Of a DNA stretch of 64,000 nt, positions 48,971 to 60,099 are shown piece by piece (position 1 is the first letter of the stretch; every line of letters begins with the position of its first letter). This DNA comes from Cycas panzhihuaensis (Eukaryota; Cycadophyta). Made by a program: the position numbers and the translations under genes. The stretch spans positions 20,274,001-20,338,000 of the forward strand of contig CM041465.1 in NCBI GenBank assembly GCA_023213395.1, in the 5' to 3' direction. The notes below the pieces were generated by a model that was not told the DNA's origin, did no database searches, and saw only the letters and a list, made by a program, of their open reading frames with translations.

Positions 48971-50260
48971 ATATAATAGGATAATAGGGGTATATTTTTA
49001 TATTATATCACATTGTCATGCTAGTAGAACAAAAAGAAGGAAGAAAATCATACATGATTACCTCAAGGAGCTAGAAATTGGTGAATATTTAACTACTTGA
49101 TAATAAAATCTCTCCAAATAGATGAGGTAAGATATTAATCATTCCTAACATATCACTTTTAGTATAAGAATTATTTAAATATACTATTTAATAGAGAGTC
49201 TAGTTCTTTGTTTTGGGTCTTTAGGATGTGGGAAATATGAACACATAAAAAGTGTAAAAATATAGACCTCATTGAGTTTACAAAGATATAGAGTTAGAGA
49301 TTAATGAATTAATAAGTCTAGTTTAGTTGTTAAGCCACCAAAAGAGAGTTAGTGCAAAGAGATATATGGGTACTTTGAGTACATATTACATGTTCTAGTG
49401 CCCCTATGACTACAACATAGTTATGTTATTGGTTACAATGGGAAGGAACAATCCTATACTTTCCAATGTTTGACCTATAAGACTCTTCATAACCTAGGTT
49501 GTTGATAATTTTATAAGGTTTCCTTGGCTTCCTCCATCTATATGAATAATTAATAAAATATAAATACAATATGATTCAAAAAGATATGTTGGAGGATTTG
49601 GTAGGTAAATAAAAGAATTTAAGGAAATAATTTGTAGGAAGATGGTTGATGGAATCTTATCCTAAATTTAATGAGGGAAGTTATAAATGACTATGAGAAC
49701 CTAGTGAGAAAAAGCTAGAATAAGATTTGGTCCAAATGAGGGTTGTGGTGAACCTAAATGATGTCAAACCTAAAGTCTCTATATGGTGCATTCAATTTAT
49801 ATCCAAGTTACCAATTGTTAGATTGGGAAGAGGTCATCATGCATCTTACCTAGAATGATGTATCTATTCACTAATTTTATTATTATTTTTTGAATATATC
49901 AAATAAGATTTGATCATAATAAGGGCCGGTATAGGTTATAAGTAGGAACATCTAAACTATGCACAACCTATCCTAAATGCTAAGAAGGTAACAATTTGAT
50001 AATAAAATATAAGATTTATAATTTATATTATAAGTGCTCTTCTTTATCAAATTTTGGGTGCGTGTTTATTGATAGATCATTTTAATAGAGAAATTTTCCT
50101 CCCAACTAACCTATAGGTAATGAATGTTCTTTTTAAAAGTCTCTCAAACTTAACTTCTCAAGTATGTAAATCTAATAGAACATGCTTAAGGAAAGAAAAT
50201 TAAGTGGTTATTATGAAATGTTGAAGCTCCTAACATCCAATGAAGGCTTTTTATGAAGTC
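48971..50260. other. Unassigned AT-rich sequence between elements C and G
   Basis: No coding or repeat signal that I can support. It continues at 56220 across the insertion of G. Confidence 0.5.
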
Positions 50261-50265
50261 TAGGC
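50261..50265. repeat. Target-site duplication of element G, left copy (TAGGC)
   Basis: Identical to 56215..56219 and directly outside the LTRs. Confidence 0.95.
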
Positions 50266-50671
50266 TGAAGGAAAATATGCTTGCAAACTAACAGGTTAGA
50301 ACATACATCAAATAAGTATAAACTAGTATTGCATCAATACAACAGTGTATCACCATTACAATAGCATAAACACATGAGAGCCTTGTTGTTCAATCCATTG
50401 TAGTAGAATGAGTATTACAAATCTTCCTCAAAAGTAGGTGGTGTCTAAAGACACCAGGGTTGTACACCCCTTAACATATATAGTTTGGGGGAGGAGGGAA
50501 ACTCCTCAACCCCTGAATTCAAATTAATAATAAAATAATACTAACTTAACTCAAATGAAACTAACTCAACTTACCTTAACTTACCTTGACATGTTGAGCA
50601 TCACATGTCTAAATTGAGGTGCACAATCCTGGTAGGTAAGAGGGAGTTGAGTGATAACATTACACCCAACA
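50266..50671 (-). repeat. Element G, 3' LTR (406 bp)
   Basis: TGAAGG to CCAACA, repeated at 55809..56214 with about six substitutions (near 98.5 percent). The element's strand is minus, judged from the primer and polypurine sites. Confidence 0.97.
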
Positions 50672-51374
50672 TTCTCCCCCTTAATGTTAGCATAAACACT
50701 TGTATCTTTTCCTTGAACTTGTGGAACTGGTACTTGAAAAAAACTTTGAAATTCCAATCTTGATCTTTGTTAATGCTTCTCACCCTTATAGTCACATATA
50801 TCTCTTTATTATAGAATGATGTAGGAAGACTATAGGTAGATGAAACTTGATGCAAAAGTAGATGAATAGCTGTAATTTGGACTTGAACTTTTGTACTCTT
50901 TATGCTTTGAACAATTGTCATATCACCAGGTTCATTCTTCGTTATGTCATAAGATTCGTCTTCATGATGCTCCCCCTCAAATGGAGGATCAAACCCTTGT
51001 GCAACAAGGTGGTCCTGCATTTGATCTGAATCTTCATTGGTATTACTGTCATGATCTACCTGTTCTGTCACCTGTCTCACATGCTCATCAAAAGTTTCAT
51101 CAAATACAGTGGGGATATCTCCCCCATAAATGGAAATCAATAAATCCCAAACAGACTTAGATGTTATTAATTCAGAAACTAGTGAAAAGACATCATCAGT
51201 CATAGTGCAAAATAATAAACCTAACACTTCATTATCTTTTCTAAAATTTTCTTTAAGGCTAAGGTCACATTCATGTTGTAAATACTTCAAAAGATCACGT
51301 TCAATAAAGTAAGTGTGCATAGTATCATACCATAGTGAATAGTTATGGCCATTGAAAATGGGGAATTGTGCCAT
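50601..51374 (-). CDS. Element G chimeric gag-derived ORF (257 aa, reads into the 3' LTR)
   Basis: The only substantial reading frame of element G. Residues 1 to about 85 resemble the N-terminus of copia gag of the UBN2 type (FPIFNGHNYSLWYDTMHTYF, later SKSVWDLLISIYGGD). From about residue 86 the sequence changes to an acidic, His/Asp/Glu-rich stretch (DETFDEHVRQVTEQVDHDSN) that resembles the linker between copia integrase and RT. No zinc knuckle, protease, integrase or RT is left. The stop lies about 70 bases inside the LTR. This looks like an internal deletion that joined gag to a distal part of pol in frame, making G non-autonomous. It is open with no stop, unlike all other ORFs here, in keeping with G's young age. 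Whether it is translated is unknown. Confidence 0.65.
   Translation of the reverse strand: MAQFPIFNGHNYSLWYDTMHTYFIERDLLKYLQHECDLSLKENFRKDNEVLGLLFCTMTDDVFSLVSELITSKSVWDLLISIYGGDIPTVFDETFDEHVRQVTEQVDHDSNTNEDSDQMQDHLVAQGFDPPFEGEHHEDESYDITKNEPGDMTIVQSIKSTKVQVQITAIHLLLHQVSSTYSLPTSFYNKEIYVTIRVRSINKDQDWNFKVFFKYQFHKFKEKIQVFMLTLRGRMLGVMLSLNSLLPTRIVHLNLDM
50672..50684 (-). other. Element G polypurine tract
   Basis: On the minus strand TTAAGGGGGAGAA directly precedes the LTR start TGTTGGGTG. Confidence 0.9.
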
Positions 51375-52992
51375 TTTGAAAGTAATTTAATCAATAAGAA
51401 AATGATGATAAGATCAAGTAGAAATCTTGAATAAACAATGAGATATAAACTAGAATTTTCTTTAAAAATTTTGAAAGAAGACAAGCTTGTTAGGATGTAT
51501 ATATATGCTCAACTTTAACAGATTGAAAACTATATTGAATAAGGTCAGAATAGCTTAAAATTTTATCAATATGTAGGTTGCTGAGATGTGAATCCAATAA
51601 AATAAACGGTTTTGAAAATGGATACCAATAAATCACATTTTGAATGAGGCAAAGGAATGGACCTCCTTATGGAGCCTAACAAGAGAAGGGTAGGCAAAAA
51701 TTGCATAAAAATACTAATTAATCTTTAGAAAAGTTGAAAAAATGATCAAATATTATTGATGAAGTAATTAATATTCTGCTAATTGAAAATTTTGAAAGAA
51801 TATATTAAACAGGTGTAAAAAAAATAGATTTAGGCCAATAAAATACCTCAACTTTAGCTAATTTGAAATATAAGAAAAGTGTATCAAAATATATGGAAAA
51901 ATATATCACAATGAAGAGAAATGAGTCAGCTTCCCAACGAAGCTGACGGGAATGAAATCTGATAAAAATTGCAAAAGTTATAGTGAAAAATGTAACAAGT
52001 GTCTTTATGGAGAATGTTCAAGAAACAGGCAAAAACAACTAAATTTCTTATTTTAGCGATTAAAATATTAGTGAAAATGAACTCAAAGAATTGAAATCAA
52101 AAATGGGTATTAAATTCTATATGACATAGATTGCTATAGAGAAAATTTGGGCACAAAACAATTTACCAAAAATAAATGACAGCCAGTTCTAAAACCGATT
52201 TTGTTAAAAATGTAAAAAATGCTGAAATTTCAAAAGTCCAATGTTAAAAAGGTTGAAACAAGGTCAAATGGGCACCAAATTGGTCTTATGACTAGTCGAA
52301 ATCAATCTATGGAAAATTTTTGATCTATTGGCGTAGGTTTCATCTGAAACCGATGAGCCAGCGAGAAGTTATGGCCACAAAAGCGCCAATAACTCTATGA
52401 AAATAAAAAAATTAAAAAAATAAAAATAAAACGTTTATAAAAACAATTAAATAACCCCTTTTGAGGTAGATTGAAGTCACGTGAGAGTTATAAGTGACCG
52501 GGAGCTAAGAACCAAAGAGACTAAAAAATTTTAAACCTGAATTTGAAAAATTATTCAAAATAGTTAAATTTTCAAAACCTTAAAAGAATGAAAAATAAAA
52601 GAAAGAGAAAAGCGTTTAAAATTAAAAGCGACCTTTGCTCTCGACTAGCATGTGATGGCTAAATGAGACCAGAGGTTGAGATTTAGAGGGGGCTAGGGTT
52701 ATTTTAAACGTAGATTCAAAAATTTATAAAATATAATTAAATTTTTAACTTTATAAAAATAAAACCATAAGTCAATTTCAAAGAAAACGCCGTAGCCGCC
52801 AATACTGCCGCTAATGTACCACTAGGAATCACCTAATCAATAAAAGAAACTCGGAACTATGAATCAAAGTAGGGTTCAAAAATGGGCGCTAATGAATAAT
52901 ATATATATATATATGAAATGTCGTCAATGCGTTATGTATGGATATTATCAATGTATATGCATTATTCATTTGGCAAACGCGGCTTATTTGCG

Positions 52993-53066
52993 CCAAGAGA
53001 CGTTATTGATTAGTGAGACGTTATTCACACCAAGAGACGTTATCGATTAGTGAGACATTATTCGCC
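52993..53066. repeat. Tandem repeat, two 37-bp units (CpG-containing)
   Basis: Units begin CCAAGAGACGTTAT and contain GATTAGTGAGAC at 52993 and 53030, with four differences. Confidence 0.9.
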
Positions 53067-53519
53067 GCTAACGCCAATGAAGCACCCGGACACATAGCGG
53101 GAAGATGCGTGAGGAGACGCAATAAGACGGAGATTAGAGATGATTGCAGGCTTAGAGATGGCACAGAGGCCAATGTTGTTTGGAATAGTTTCTGTTTAAA
53201 ATGGTAATGAAACGGAATGGGCAATGAGATAAAACGCAAATTGCAACAGTATAATAATAAGGTGAGACGCCCGATACCGAGTAAAATAATGGCAGAGCTA
53301 ACGACGGAAGTCTTAGGCTAACGCAAAGAGCTGAAACGCCAATATGAGCGATTTAATAAGACACTTATTAATAATAAAGCCCTGGTATATATATATAGAA
53401 GGTACAGAGGGAGACGGACGGCAATATCAATGACGCCATTGTTATTGGCGACTATCTCGACCAGAGGATATCATTAAGTCTTTGGCGCTTTTTGTAAAAG
53501 GATATATAAGCGGCGTGCC

Positions 53520-53690
53520 AAACAAGGATGGAGAAGGACGGAGGCGTGGAGGAGGCTGCGATGAACAAGTCGAGGCGGGTGCTCAACAAGTCCGAAAATC
53601 TGCATAGAGGCGTGGAGCAGGCGAGACGCTAGAACAAGTCCGAAAACTTGCAGAGACGTGGAATAGCTAAGACGTTGGAACATATAGAGG
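53520..53690. repeat. Degenerate tandem repeat with GAGGCGTGGA and ACAAGTCCGAAAA
   Basis: GGCGTGGAGGAGGC, GGCGTGGAGCAGGCGAGACG and GACGTGGAATAGCTAAGACG recur at roughly 60-bp intervals, each near an AACAAGTC(CGAAAA) block. Confidence 0.7.
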
Positions 53691-54929
53691 ACGAAACGAA
53701 ACTCAAATATACAGGCGTGATTTCATGCCAACGGATGATGAGAGATTGATCACTATAACAAAGGAGAAGATGCAGAGATCGCAGAAGATGTTAGATGATC
53801 AGGAATAGATCTTGCTTGAAGCTTGTTGCAGAGGAAGATTCCTTGATGGATGAATAATCAAGGAGGATAATGAAGAAGAGACTTGTTCGAAAGATATTTG
53901 ATATGATTTCAGATATTGCATAGAGTGAAAACAAGAAGGATTATGATAAATTTTGGGAGAACTTTGGAAATGTATATCAAATTGAGATTAATAGAATCAT
54001 AACAATGGAGCAATCCATTTGTATGGATTAGCTTTTTAGTTGTGATTGGCCAAACGAAAGATGCACAAAAGATGGCAGAACTTGAGAAAGAGGTTCAGAG
54101 ATATACTGATTCTTTTTGCTGATAGATATTTGAAGAAGAATACCATAAACTGCCTTATAAAACGTTGGCTTAGAGATGAACTTGAATGGCAAAAAATCCA
54201 GACAAGAGGATATTGATTTTTTAATCTGGGTTTTACTGAGCAACAGATGGCCAGAATGAAGGTAAACTATATGAGAGAAGGTATGCGGACGGCGTGGAAC
54301 CCACGGCGAGATGAGCATAGCGGAGAAACAGAAATGGACGAGACACAAAAAATTCAAACAAGAGGGGTTTCTTAGAGCTTTATTTCCCAAAACTTCTTTG
54401 TATTGTTCTACTTAAAACATAGGAAATTTGATCTCTGTGATCTGTGTATAAAAAATTATTCGGTGTAATTTCAACGTTTTTCAAGTGAAGGAAACTTGTT
54501 GTTGTTTTTGTACATACAGAGTGAAGCAAAGCAAAAAATAAAATAATTGATGATCAATTTTGCTATGTAGAATCGTTCACTAAGCTAGACACAGGTTATA
54601 TATTACCTTATTTCAATCAAAAGACCCAAAAAATATGAATTTGATGATCCTCTTATTTTGATACACAAAAAATGATTTTCTTACAATAAAATTAAAATAT
54701 CATGGAAGAGTTGAGAATTTTATGTTGTTTTCTTTGCAATACGATGCACAGGTTTTTTTGAATAGTGTATCTAAAATCTTTTTCAAATGTATCTTGCAGT
54801 AGATATATTAGAAATATATATGCAAATCTGAAAAATGTAATCGAAAAACCTGGTAGTGTAGCTGATTTGCAGACTTGTAGCAGGTTAACCCTTACATATG
54901 AGATCTTCAAACGTTCAAGTGTATTCTTC

Positions 54930-55520
54930 AACAAATAGATCTGCTGCATATACTTCTTCAAATGGCTGAAAATGCCTCAAAAGTTGCAGATATCCCATTG
55001 CTATCTTTTGTAGATTGAAATATAGCTTGTAGCTAGAAAAACATTTTTATGAACCTGCACAAATCTTGTGAAATAATACTGAATATACTTGTTATACCAT
55101 AAAAAATAACCCAATAATGAGTGAATCTATTGAAAAATATAATAAATATGTTGAAAAACTTATAGAAAATATCACCAAATGATAAAAAACTGCAGATCTG
55201 AAGTGAGACCCAATAGATCTGCAAAAATATTATGTAACTGCTATAGATCTGGCCTAAGTATAATAGATCTACAGTAAAAAATAACAGATCTGAAGTAACA
55301 AATTGCAGATCTTTGAAAAAAAACTTGATAACTTTTGTATGCAGCTGATGCTCTTTTGCAAATCTGCAAAAAATACCAAATAAGAAGACAAATAACTTGT
55401 AAACTATCAAAATATATGATAAATCTGTAAATCTGAAGAGAAAATAACTTGAATATGAGAATAAAACTTGAAAGTATATCACTTGCTGCTGAAAAATCCT
55501 TTGTAGATCTGCACAAATCT
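54930..55520. repeat. Cluster of AGATCTG / AATCTGC motifs in element G leader
   Basis: AGATCTG, AGATCTAC or AAATCTG occur more than ten times in about 600 bases (for example near 54938, 55193, 55217, 55245, 55266, 55290, 55310, 55362, 55429 and 55506). AGATCT is self-complementary. Spacing is irregular. Confidence 0.75.
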
Positions 55521-55714
55521 GAAAATATATCTCAGTAATATTTGTTGAACCAGAAATATAGCTCAATAATAATCAAAATCTACTGAAATAATATATAAAA
55601 CTTGCTAAAATTTTTAGAAAATAAATCTAGTTAATATATATTGCTTATAAAAAAAATCTATTGTAAAGTGCCAATAGATCTTGTTACTCTTCTTCAAAAC
55701 TGCAGTCAAGCCCG

Positions 55715-55808
55715 CCTCTGATACCAAATGAAGGAAAATATATGGAGCCACAATGCTCTGATACCAAATGAAGGAAAAAATATGGAGCCACAATGCTCTG
55801 ATACCAAA
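55715..55808 (-). other. Triplicated primer-binding site and LTR-end unit of element G
   Basis: On the minus strand TGGTATCAGAGC occurs at 55806..55795 (two bases from the LTR), again at 55766..55755, and TGGTATCAGAGG at 55726..55715. The spacing is exactly 40 bp. Each copy is preceded by the LTR-end sequence TTTCCTTCATT, so the repeated unit includes the last bases of the LTR. Confidence 0.93.
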
Positions 55809-56214
55809 TGAAGGAAAATATGCTTGCAAACTAATAGGTTAGAACATACATCAAATAAGTATAAACTAGTATTGCATCAATACAGCAGTGTATCACCATT
55901 ACAATAGCATAAACACATGAGAGCCTTGTTGTTCAATCCATTGTAGTAGAATGAGTATTACAAATCTTCCTCAAAAGTAGGTGGTGTCTAAAGACACCAG
56001 GGTTGTACACCCCTTAACATTTATAGTTTGGGGGAGGAGGGAAACTCCTCAACCCTTGAATTCAAATTAATAATAAAATAATACTAACTTAACTCAAATG
56101 AAACTAACTCAACTTACCTTAACTTACCTTGACATGTTGAGCATCACATGTCTAAATTAAGGTGCACAATCCTGGTAGGTAAGAGGGAGTTGAGTGATGA
56201 CATTACACCCAACA
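55809..56214 (-). repeat. Element G, 5' LTR (406 bp)
   Basis: Partner of 50266..50671, same length. Confidence 0.97.
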
Positions 56215-56219
56215 TAGGC
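56215..56219. repeat. Target-site duplication of element G, right copy (TAGGC)
   Basis: Identical to 50261..50265. Confidence 0.95.
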
Positions 56220-58137
56220 TAATTTTTGAGCAAGCATATGGTCATTATGTCACAAATGACTTTCTATTCCTAAAAGCTAGCATAAGTTATTAGTTCTTAG
56301 GAATCAATTTTTAAACTGTTCAGGAATGATACGAAAAGTTACTAAATTTGAGGTATTAGCTTAAAATAGAGATATTTGACTATAAATAATAATAACCTTT
56401 ATGACAAACTAAATTAGGCCTTTGGTAGTATCACCTTAAATTGTATGTAAAGTGCATTTATGGTTGAGGTGGTTAAAGATAATTAACATTAAAATCTTCA
56501 TAAGTACTTGGTAATGGTGTTAATTTTATAAAGGAAAAATTTTAGATGAGGTTACAAAAGGGTGAGAAGGTTTCATTGGTCATTTTACTTATTGGAGGTT
56601 TGAATCTTTTTTAGCTAAAATATCCTAAATTTGAGAGATACATGAGTCTATTTGATGAGCTATAAGTTGTAATGAGAAGGATCTTGTGAAAGTCAAGCAC
56701 TAATATCTTTTGGCAATCCTTTTCATCTTTTCAAATATAGAGCAAAATGCTCTAGATTTTTTCTAAAATGGATGTAATTTTACTCTCTAGTCCTTGTGAA
56801 ATAAATTCAATAGTTGAATTTTCATAAATTTTACATAATTTTGTATTTTTTTAGCTTTTTTGTTCACAGTAATTTTTATATATGGGTTTTCTCAAATATT
56901 ATGATCTATTAGTAACTAGATAGTTATCGATTATGATTTACTAATAAGATCATAGTTTCTAAGAAAAAATGTAGTAACAAATCATGATATATAGACAAGG
57001 CCATCATTTTATAGGGAGATTAGGAATATCATGGTTTTGATTAAGGAAAAACCATAGTCTCTCTCTCTCTCTCTCTGAACATAAGTTGAGACATTACTAA
57101 CAACTATTTACTTTATGGATTTACATAGAGTTTATAGAATTGAAAGTCAAGAGAATGAGTCATAGATAATTAGACCCTTATTGGCTATGCTTGGTGATAA
57201 AGATAGGGATTCACTTAGGAACTATGGACTCATGACGGTATATAACTCTATCCATTTGACTAAGGATATTAAGCTTTCAACAAATTTAGTTGGTCACTAA
57301 ATGAGGGTGCATTCTAGTTCTAGTTCATTATGAGAATTCATATTATATCCTAGGAGGTGGGGAGGATCTTAGGCATTTCATATAGAAGAGAGCCCATGAG
57401 GGTCTTCCATATTTCAACTAAGTATAAGACTAGAGAGACCATAAGTACTTATCTTATAGGTTCTCTAGATTATTGGACCACATATGGAGTTTTGGTCATG
57501 GCCATTTGGGACATGATAGGTGTCCCTCTACTCATATGGGTGATAGCCCCAATGATTATCTTCTAAACCTCATCAATTCAAAACTATTTGGGCCTTCCTA
57601 GATGATAGGTACTTATTATTTGATAATATGAGGGTACGAGGCTTGATTGGACATCCCTAGTAGTGTCTAATTTGAGATATTAGATTTGATATAATCATCT
57701 TAATAACATTAACAAACTCTCATATTATTCAATACTAATATATCTTGCCTTTAATCATTTCCTAATAACTTATTTTGATAGGGACATGGCATACATTAGA
57801 CTCTTAGATATAGTGATAAACTTATGGCATATGAGATCTAGACTATGATATTAAGATAAGACGAGGCCCAAGATGATTGACACATCGCATTTAGATGCTT
57901 AGGGTAAAGGACTTTCGTTTATGATTCATATGTAAAGATGAAGCTTTAAGACTTAGATATTGAAGAGGGAAAGGAGGAGATCAATGGGCATGTTCTTTAA
58001 GTATAATATTTACTTAAAGAGGGTGAGCTGTATTGATAAGATCTTAGGAATGAAGGGGATATGTATAATATTATATAGAGAATATTAACATTTGATATTT
58101 ATTATGGCTTATAACTTTGGATTATGAGTCTTCACTT
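56220..58137. other. Unassigned AT-rich sequence
   Basis: Right flank of G's insertion site, continuing 50260. A 69-codon frame at 57357..57566 (+) ends in a hydrophobic stretch (VLVMAIWDMIGVPLLIWVIA), but I recognise no family and see no supporting context. A (TC)n lies at 57058..57076. Confidence 0.4.
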
Positions 58138-58642
58138 TGTTAGAATATATGATTATTCTCACATATAAGATGTTTAATATAAAATTATAAACCCACACAA
58201 TCCCATACCTAAATCTATTATTAAGTGTAATAAAACACACATATTTATGTACACATCTTATTAGATGATAAAAAGGCTCAAAGATGTTATAAGCTTATCA
58301 TGAGATGACATAATCTATAAATATGTACACACACCACTTGAGAACTTGGAAAATGATTGAGAAAGAATAAACCTTAAAGATATAATCATTTTGAGATCAT
58401 AATAAATTAGAGCTACTAACTTCAACCTTCTCCCATGGTTTTTCCTATCTTAGATTTTTTATGTATAATTATGTTGTCTCTTATGATTCATACTTATTGA
58501 TATAATATTACTCTATGTTTATGATATTGCTTGATATATTTATGTTATATTATGTGATTTATATATATAATCCTCATGATATGATTGATTTATTATATTT
58601 TATTGATATACTTTTACTATGCATGATGAATATATTCTAACA
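58138..58642 (+). repeat. LTR 1 of an AT-rich family (505 bp, plus orientation)
   Basis: Begins TGTTAGAATATA and ends TATATTCTAACA, a 12-bp terminal inverted repeat typical of copia-type LTRs. It shares blocks in order (AATATAAAATTATAAACCC, ATGAGATGACAT, TTCTCCCATGGTTTTTCC) with the reverse complement of 59583..60087 and 63521..64000. Confidence 0.88.
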
Positions 58643-59552
58643 AGGTATCAGAATCAAATTCAAAATTTCTAATATAATATTAGAGCTTAGTTTCTATATA
58701 TATTATGAAAGATATTGTGAAGATAGATTGAAGCCTATATAAGTTAATTAATGATCCAATTATAGAGCTAGTATGAGTCAGTATAGGAGCTAGTTTGAGA
58801 AGACTATTTGAAGAGCCAAAACATAATTATGTCAATGATATGTGACCGATATTGGGGTATGGTTAGATAATGATGAGAGTCACATATACAATTAAAGAAG
58901 AGACATCAAATTGGTGGGTAATATCATTTATTTCTTAATGTGGAAATTATTATTATGTATGTAGTCCTTCACATGTATATCATGTAGGGTTATGACATAT
59001 ATTTATAAGTTGATCACCCAAACAAGACTGGTCACCTTATAAGAGAGAGATGAAAAGCTAATAGCTAGTACCCTATTAGTATAAGTGAAATAGGTAGTAT
59101 ACCTATATGGTGATGATATGGAGCATAAGGTATATGGTATTAAATAAAAGGTATTTAAAATAAGGGTTTCATACTTTACACATAATGGAATAATATTTAT
59201 ATGAGATACTTAATTGATTTTATATAGGGTTACTTAGGGTTTGAGAATAATATATTGAGTGAATATTAAGATTATTTTGGGTGTGATTTAAAAAATAATT
59301 AGGGGTTTGTTGATGTTCTGTTGTTAAGCAACTAATAAAGATAATTATTTATTAGGTATTATCATATGAATTATGGTAGATTTAGTTCTTTTATTGTATA
59401 TATTCTTGGGTTATCAAGGAAATTATTTTATCTATAACCATGTTAAGACATGAATAAGAATTAGGGTTTGAACCCTAGTAACTAAGTAGGGAACATATAT
59501 GGATTGCAACTATGGATCTTAAATAAATAACAATTCCATAGAAGTGTTTCTT
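58643..59552 (+). other. Leader of LTR 1 (primer site and internal sequence)
   Basis: AGGTATCAGAATC follows the LTR directly and is a one-step decay of the Met primer site. The next 150 bases align with the leader of LTR 3 on the minus strand (63520 down to about 63350). No coding seen. Confidence 0.7.
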
Positions 59553-59582
59553 ATAAGAATTTATAATTTCACTTTGATACTA
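59553..59582 (-). other. Primer-site-like leader remnant on the left side of LTR 2
   Basis: On the minus strand TAGTATCAAAGTG and AAATTATAAATTCTTA align with TGGTATTAGAGTA and AAATTCTAAATTCTTA next to LTR 3. Similarity stops after about 30 bases. Confidence 0.65.
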
Positions 59583-59867
59583 TATTAAAATGTACTTATT
59601 ATACACAATAAAAGCATATCAAACACATATAATGATTCAAATATATCATGAGATTATATATACAAATCATGTAATATAAGATGAATATATCAAGTAATAA
59701 CATAAAATATAAAGTAATAAATATATCAAACATGCATCATAAGAGAGAAAACACATTTATACATGGAAAATCTAATGTGGAAAAAACCATGGGAGAAAGT
59801 TGGAGTTACGAGCTCCTCTTTATTATATCAAATATTGACATCTTATTTCTTAAGTTATCAAGTAATA

Positions 59868-59917
<50 letters not shown>

Positions 59918-60087
59918 ATCTCATGAATAGCCTATATATCTCTTGAGTTTTTTCATCCTCTAATACATTGTTTACCAAAATAATCATGCATATCATATCT
60001 ATTAATAATTTTGGTAAATAAAATTTTATATGGGTTTGTAACATTATATTAAATATTATATATGTGATGATATCACATATTATAATA
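59583..60087 (-). repeat. LTR 2 of the same family (505 bp, minus orientation)
   Basis: Starts TATTAAAATGTA and ends TATAATA; both TG/CA ends have decayed to TA. Contains the GT/TA microsatellite at 59869..59914. Confidence 0.88.
59869..59914. repeat. (GT)9 then (AT)n microsatellite
   Basis: Uninterrupted GT repeats from 59869, changing to AT repeats at 59887. Confidence 0.97.
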
Positions 60088-60099
60088 CTCCCTCTTAAT
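60088..60099 (-). other. Polypurine tract beside LTR 2
   Basis: Minus strand ATTAAGAGGGAG directly abuts the LTR start, so LTR 2 is the 3' LTR of an element lying to its right. Confidence 0.8.

Larger units (their letters stand above)
51375..55714. other. Element G long non-coding internal region
   Basis: About 4.3 kb with no recognisable retrotransposon protein. From the LTR side: an AT-rich block, a CpG-rich block (about 52780..53720) with tandem repeats, a mixed block (53730..54420) and an AT-rich block with AGATCT repeats (54930..55520). Short frames such as 53474..53683, 54028..54390 and 55033..55566 (minus) are Phe/Ile-rich or low complexity and I do not treat them as genes. Such large non-coding interiors fit a LARD-like non-autonomous element or captured host DNA. 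Confidence 0.6.

Noticed and set aside
52993-53066. CRISPR-like or centromeric repeat array
   Set aside because: Only two units, no spacers, inside a plant retroelement.
55033-55566. 177-codon minus-strand frame in element G
   Set aside because: Phe/Ile/Tyr-rich composition explained by AT-rich DNA and the AGATCT repeats; no domain.
57357-57566. 69-codon frame with hydrophobic end
   Set aside because: No homology recognised, no neighbouring coding signal, length within chance.
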